This document shows positions 5,894-9,156 of a DNA stretch of 9,156 nucleotides, piece by piece. A program made the translations under genes and the position numbers. The first letter of the stretch is position 1. Each line of letters opens with the position of its first letter. This DNA is from Stagnihabitans sp043738565 (GTDB lineage Bacteria > Pseudomonadota > Alphaproteobacteria > Rhodobacterales > Rhodobacteraceae): the NCBI GenBank assembly GCA_043738565.1, contig JAYUGA010000287.1, positions 1 to 9,156 of the forward strand, in the 5' to 3' direction. Below the pieces are notes generated by a model that saw nothing but the letters and a program-made list of their open reading frames with translations, was not told where the DNA came from and did no database searches.

Positions 5894-6628
5894 ATGCCCC
5901 GTAGCCGATTGTTGCAGGCTCTATCGGCGGCCATTGTGGCGTTTGTGGGTCTGACTTCGTGCGGACCTGCGCCCATGCAAAATGGCATCAGCGATCCCTA
6001 CGAAAAGCAGAACCGCGAATTTTACCAGTCCAGCGTCAAGATGGACAAGGCGGTCTTGCGGCCCGTGGCCACCCAGGTCGGTCAGATACTGCCGTCCAGG
6101 GCGCAAGTGGCGGTCACCAATTTCGCCGACAATCTGGAACTGCCGGGGCGGGTGGTCAACGATCTGTTGCAGGTCAGGATCGGCATGGCGGTGCAGAACA
6201 CCCTGCGGTTTGCCATCAATTCAACCATCGGTCTTGGCGGCATCCTGGATCCGGCCACCAAAATGGGTGCCGCGGGCAAGGCCACCGATTTCGGCGAGAC
6301 GCTGCATGTCTGGGGGGTTTCCGAAGGAAATTATCTGGTCGTGCCCCTGATCGGCCCGTCGACCGAGCGTGATTTGCTGGGCAAGGTCGTCGACATCGGA
6401 CTGGACCCGTTGCGGCTGATTGTGCCGAAACCGAAATATCTCGGCCTCGCGTCGAGTGTTGCTGCAAAGATAATTGATCGCGGCCGCTATTCCGAAACCA
6501 TCGATTCGATCCTATATGACAGCGCAGATGGTTATGCTCAGGCCCGGCTGCTGTATCTGGAAAATCGGCGCTACACTCTTGGGCAGACCCCCGCCGAATC
6601 GACGTTCGAGGATCCCTATGCCAAATGA
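5894..6628 (+). CDS. mlaA: MlaA/VacJ family outer-membrane lipoprotein
   Basis: MlaA removes mislocalised phospholipid from the outer leaflet of the outer membrane and passes it to periplasmic MlaC. The 244-residue product starts with a short basic region and hydrophobic stretch ending in the lipobox LTSC (20-23). Cys23 would be lipidated, and Gly at +2 is compatible with outer-membrane sorting. Family motifs follow in order: DPYEKQNREFY (34-44), NFADNLELPGRVVNDLLQ (76-93), RFAINSTIGLGGILDPATKMG (105-125, the most conserved block), DFGETLHVWGVSEGNYLVVP (132-151) and LIGPSTERD (152-160). The start at 5894 gives the most compact lipoprotein signal. In-frame ATGs at 5864 and 5873 would add 10 or 7 residues and cannot be excluded, because none of the three has a strong Shine-Dalgarno. 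The frame stays open far upstream, antisense to the ATPase gene, and that stretch is not coding. It overlaps mlaC by 11 nt. Confidence 0.95.
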   Translation: MPRSRLLQALSAAIVAFVGLTSCGPAPMQNGISDPYEKQNREFYQSSVKMDKAVLRPVATQVGQILPSRAQVAVTNFADNLELPGRVVNDLLQVRIGMAVQNTLRFAINSTIGLGGILDPATKMGAAGKATDFGETLHVWGVSEGNYLVVPLIGPSTERDLLGKVVDIGLDPLRLIVPKPKYLGLASSVAAKIIDRGRYSETIDSILYDSADGYAQARLLYLENRRYTLGQTPAESTFEDPYAK

Positions 6629-7241
6629 TACCCACCGCGACTCGCTGTATCTGACCCGCCGCGCCTTTGGTGCGGGGCTGGCGGCTGGTACCGGCTTTCT
6701 GGCCTTTGCCCTGCCGGTGCAGGCCCTGACCGTCGATCAGGCCCGCGGCCTCATCGACAAGGCGATTGCAGAGGTCAATGCCACGATCAATTCGGGCAAG
6801 ACCGAACAGGCGATGTATGGCGATTTCGAGCGGATTTTCCTGACCTATGCCGATGTGCCGACGATTGCGCGTTCGGCACTTGGTGTGGCGTCGAAATCCG
6901 CCTCCGCCGCGCAGATGCGGGCCTTCACCACCGCCTACACTGGCTATCTCAGCCGCAAATACGGCCGCCGCTTCCGCGAATTCATCGGTGGCAAGATCGA
7001 AGTGACCGATGCCAAGCCCTACAAGTCGTATTTCGAGGTGATCTCGACCGCGACCCTGCAAGGCGAGGCCCCGTTCGACCTGCGCTGGTGGGTGGGCGAC
7101 AAATCCGGGCGGCAGTTGTTCTTCAACATCATCATCGAGGGTGTGAACATGCTGGCCTCCGAACGCACCGAAGTCGGGGCGCTTCTGGACCAGAGTGGCG
7201 GCAATCTCGACAAGCTGATCGCCACGCTGAAGGTCACATAA
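6618..7241 (+). CDS. mlaC: MlaC/Ttg2D family periplasmic phospholipid-binding protein
   Basis: This 207-residue protein is the soluble shuttle that carries phospholipid between MlaA at the outer membrane and the MlaFED transporter at the inner membrane. The N-terminus carries a twin-arginine-like motif, TRRAF (13-17), a hydrophobic core, and a plausible cleavage site after PVQA (residue 36). The mature part matches PF05494: the helical YLSRKYGRRFREFIGG stretch (110-125), the beta region FDLRWWVG (153-160), then FFNIIIEGVNML (168-179), ending in GGNLDKLIATL (194-204). The ATG at 6618 sits inside the 3' end of mlaA, 4 nt after a GAGGAT Shine-Dalgarno (6608-6613), so the two genes are co-translated. 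An in-frame ATG upstream at 6474 would bury the signal peptide and is rejected. The family assignment is firm, and export by Tat rather than Sec is inference from the motif. Confidence 0.93.
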   Translation: MPNDTHRDSLYLTRRAFGAGLAAGTGFLAFALPVQALTVDQARGLIDKAIAEVNATINSGKTEQAMYGDFERIFLTYADVPTIARSALGVASKSASAAQMRAFTTAYTGYLSRKYGRRFREFIGGKIEVTDAKPYKSYFEVISTATLQGEAPFDLRWWVGDKSGRQLFFNIIIEGVNMLASERTEVGALLDQSGGNLDKLIATLKVT

Positions 7242-7251
7242 GTCAGCAGAC

Positions 7252-7268
7252 CGGCCCCGAACCGGCCG
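7252..7268. terminator. Weak candidate terminator at the convergent mlaC / PBP junction
   Basis: Only 31 nt separate the two stop codons. CGGCC (7252-7256) can pair with GGCCG (7264-7268) around a 7-nt loop. The short GC-only stem has no U-tract on either strand, so it is weak on its own. It is listed because both transcripts must end near here. Confidence 0.2.
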
Positions 7269-7272
7269 CTCA

Positions 7273-9156
7273 TCAATTCCCCTTGCCCAGAATGTTCTGC
7301 AAGATCGCGGTGATCGGGTCGACATTCTGCACCGGGGCGGCGGGCTGCGCGGGCTGACCCGTGAGCTGGGCATCGGCCACCGCAGGCGCCAGGCGCAGCG
7401 CGGGCACGATCACCGGCAGATCCCTGGGCGGCAGCCCCTCCTCGACCCGCACCATCACCTCGTGCCAGATTTGCGCGGGCAGCCCGCCGCCGGTCACCCC
7501 CACCAGCGGCGTGTTGTCGTCATAGCCCATCCACACCCCGGTGACGTAATCTGCGGTAAAGCCGATGAACCAGGCGTCGCGTGCCGCCGAGGTGGTGCCA
7601 GTCTTGCCCGCCACCATCCGCCCGTCCAGCGCCGCCCGCTTGCCGGTGCCGCTTTGCACCACCTGCGTCATCATCCAGGTCAGCTCTTTCGCCGCCGTCT
7701 CGGAAATCACCCGCTCGCCGATGCCGCCGCCCTGCCCGGCGATCGGATCCTGGGCACCGGTCAGCCGCAGGTCCAGCAGGCCATAGGGAAGGACCGACGA
7801 GCCGCCGTTCAGAATGCCGGCATAGGCCCCGGTCATCTCCAGAAGCGTCGCCTCCGATGCGCCCAGCGCCAAAGCCGGTCCCAGCGCCAGATCGGATTTG
7901 ATGCCAAAGCCTTCCGCCACGGCGCGCACCGCATCGCGGCCCACCACTTCGCTGACCCGCACCGCCGGGATGTTGCGGCTTTCGGTCAAAGCCTCGGTCA
8001 GGGTCATCAGCCCCTTGTAGCCCGGTTCGTAATTGGTCGGCGACCACGGGCCTGACCCCTTGATGTTGATGGTCAGCGGCGCATCCTCGACATAATCCAT
8101 CGGGCTCCAGCCCAGATCCAGCGCCGCCGCATAGACAAACGGCTTGAAGCTGGACCCGGTCTGCCGCAGCGCCTGCGTCGCGCGGTTGAACGACCCCGCC
8201 GCCAGGTTCTTGCGCCCGCCGACCATCGCCCGCACCGCGCCATCGGCACTCATCACCACAATCGCCGCCTGCGCATTCGAGCCACCCTTCAGCTTGGTCT
8301 CAAACACCGCCGTCAGCGCATCCTCCGCCGCCTGCTGAATCCGCTGGTCCAGTGTGGTCTTGATCACCACATCCGAAGTGGTCTTGCTGCCCAGATAGGT
8401 CGGCGTGCCCTCCATCACCCAATCGGCAAAGTAGCCGCCGGAATTGCGCGCCGCCACATCCGACAACTGGGCCGGATTGGCCAGTGCATCGGCAGCCTCG
8501 GCCCCGGTCAGATAGCCCTGCTCCTGCATCAGCCCGATGATCACCGCCGCCCGGTCCTGCGAGCGTTGCAGGTCATTGGTCGGGGCATATTTGGTCGGCG
8601 CTTTCAAAAGCCCGGCCAGCATCGCCGCCTCGGCCGGGCTGAGAACCGCCGCCGACTTGCCGAAATAGCGCTGCGCCGCCGCCTCGAAGCCGCGCGCGCC
8701 GGCCCCCAGATAGGCGCGGTTGAAATAGATCGTCAGGATGTCGGCCTTGGTGTACTTGACCTCCATCGCGATGGCATAGGGGATCTCCTTGACCTTGCGC
8801 CAGACCCCGCCGCCCCGGCGGTCGTCTTCATAAGCGCCTTCGTCCTTCCACAGCTTGGGGTCGAATTTCACCCCCAGGCACAGCAGCTTGGCGACCTGCT
8901 GGGTGATGGTAGACCCGCCATTGCCCTCCAGCGGCCCGCGCCCCGCCGCGAGGTTGATCGAGATGGCCGAGATGATGCCGCGCGGACTGACGCCGAAATG
9001 GTGGTAGAACCGCTTGTCCTCGGTCGCGATCACTGCGTTCAACAGGTTGGGCGATACGGTGCCGGAGCTGACCTGACCGCCACTCTCGCCCCGCCAGGCA
9101 AAGACTGCGCCGTCGCGGTCCATCATGGTGACCGACCCGCGCGACCGCCCGTCCAG
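7273..9156 (-). CDS. PBP1A-type bifunctional penicillin-binding protein (GT51 transglycosylase / transpeptidase), 5' end cut off
   Basis: The 627 visible residues lack only the N-terminus, which should carry the cytoplasmic tail and membrane anchor. The protein polymerises lipid II into glycan strands and cross-links peptide stems in the periplasm. Numbering from the first visible residue, the GT51 domain shows TEDKRFYHHFG with catalytic E46 (45-55), GGSTITQQ (80-87), RKVKE (120-124), KADILTIYFN (137-146) and ARGFEAAAQRYFGK (154-167). The transpeptidase domain holds SSFK with nucleophile S335 (335-338), SRN (393-395) and KTGTT (518-522), so all catalytic motifs of both domains are intact. About 29 residues (91-119) sit between GT51 motifs 2 and 3, longer than in E. 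coli PBP1a. The C-terminus ends in a Pro/Ala/Gln-rich tail. The in-frame methionines nearest the edge (9121-9126) are internal, since the preceding codons (LDGRSRGSVT) still fit the family. Confidence 0.95.
   Translation of the reverse strand: MDGRSRGSVTMMDRDGAVFAWRGESGGQVSSGTVSPNLLNAVIATEDKRFYHHFGVSPRGIISAISINLAAGRGPLEGNGGSTITQQVAKLLCLGVKFDPKLWKDEGAYEDDRRGGGVWRKVKEIPYAIAMEVKYTKADILTIYFNRAYLGAGARGFEAAAQRYFGKSAAVLSPAEAAMLAGLLKAPTKYAPTNDLQRSQDRAAVIIGLMQEQGYLTGAEAADALANPAQLSDVAARNSGGYFADWVMEGTPTYLGSKTTSDVVIKTTLDQRIQQAAEDALTAVFETKLKGGSNAQAAIVVMSADGAVRAMVGGRKNLAAGSFNRATQALRQTGSSFKPFVYAAALDLGWSPMDYVEDAPLTINIKGSGPWSPTNYEPGYKGLMTLTEALTESRNIPAVRVSEVVGRDAVRAVAEGFGIKSDLALGPALALGASEATLLEMTGAYAGILNGGSSVLPYGLLDLRLTGAQDPIAGQGGGIGERVISETAAKELTWMMTQVVQSGTGKRAALDGRMVAGKTGTTSAARDAWFIGFTADYVTGVWMGYDDNTPLVGVTGGGLPAQIWHEVMVRVEEGLPPRDLPVIVPALRLAPAVADAQLTGQPAQPAAPVQNVDPITAILQNILGKGN

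Noticed and set aside
6216..7373. Minus-strand open frame of 385 codons
   Set aside because: It is antisense to mlaA and mlaC, which have clear family motifs and proper signals, and it also overlaps the PBP 3' end.
9121..9126. Twin ATG as the true start of the PBP
   Set aside because: A start here would leave out the membrane anchor every PBP1A needs, and the codons upstream to the window edge stay open and fit the family.

Overview
The window reads as ordinary high-GC alphaproteobacterial chromosome, most likely from the Rhodobacterales. The protein variants support this: a PBP1A with the extended glycosyltransferase loop I associate with that order, a compact mlaA-mlaC pair, and a FemAB-like GNAT next to GDPD and RidA genes. 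An intergenic hairpin beside a GAGGATATTTA-type box also fits. Eight protein genes fill almost all of the sequence. I found no tRNA, rRNA, CRISPR array, insertion sequence or phage gene.

Layout. Five minus-strand genes occupy the left two thirds. Read in the direction of transcription they are a type I secretion ATPase/permease (5704-3968), its HlyD-type adaptor (3971-2532), a RidA-family protein (2459-2001), a glycerophosphodiester phosphodiesterase (2001-1231), and a FemAB-like acyltransferase (1130 to the left edge, 3' end cut off). The first two overlap by 4 nt (ATGA). RidA and GDPD overlap by 1 nt (TGATG). A 72-nt gap before RidA and a roughly 100-nt gap before the acyltransferase each carry a strong hairpin. 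A 189-nt divergent region (5705-5893) then separates this cluster from two plus-strand genes, mlaA (5894-6628) and mlaC (6618-7241), which overlap by 11 nt. After 31 nt a convergent PBP1A-type bifunctional penicillin-binding protein fills the right end on the minus strand, with its 5' end beyond the window.

How the genes relate. Most act on or across the cell envelope: protein export (T1SS), glycerophospholipid transport between the membranes (MlaA/MlaC), peptidoglycan synthesis (PBP1A), glycerophosphodiester turnover (GDPD), and possibly acyl or aminoacyl transfer (the FemAB-like GNAT). RidA is a metabolic housekeeping enzyme. The T1SS lacks its outer-membrane channel and any recognisable substrate here. 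The Mla pair lacks the inner-membrane MlaFED complex. Both must be completed by genes elsewhere.

I do not see a previously undescribed system. The best leads are small. The ridA Shine-Dalgarno lies inside a strong hairpin, the mlaA leader carries a bulged inverted repeat, MlaC has a twin-arginine-like signal, and the PBP glycosyltransferase domain has an insertion.
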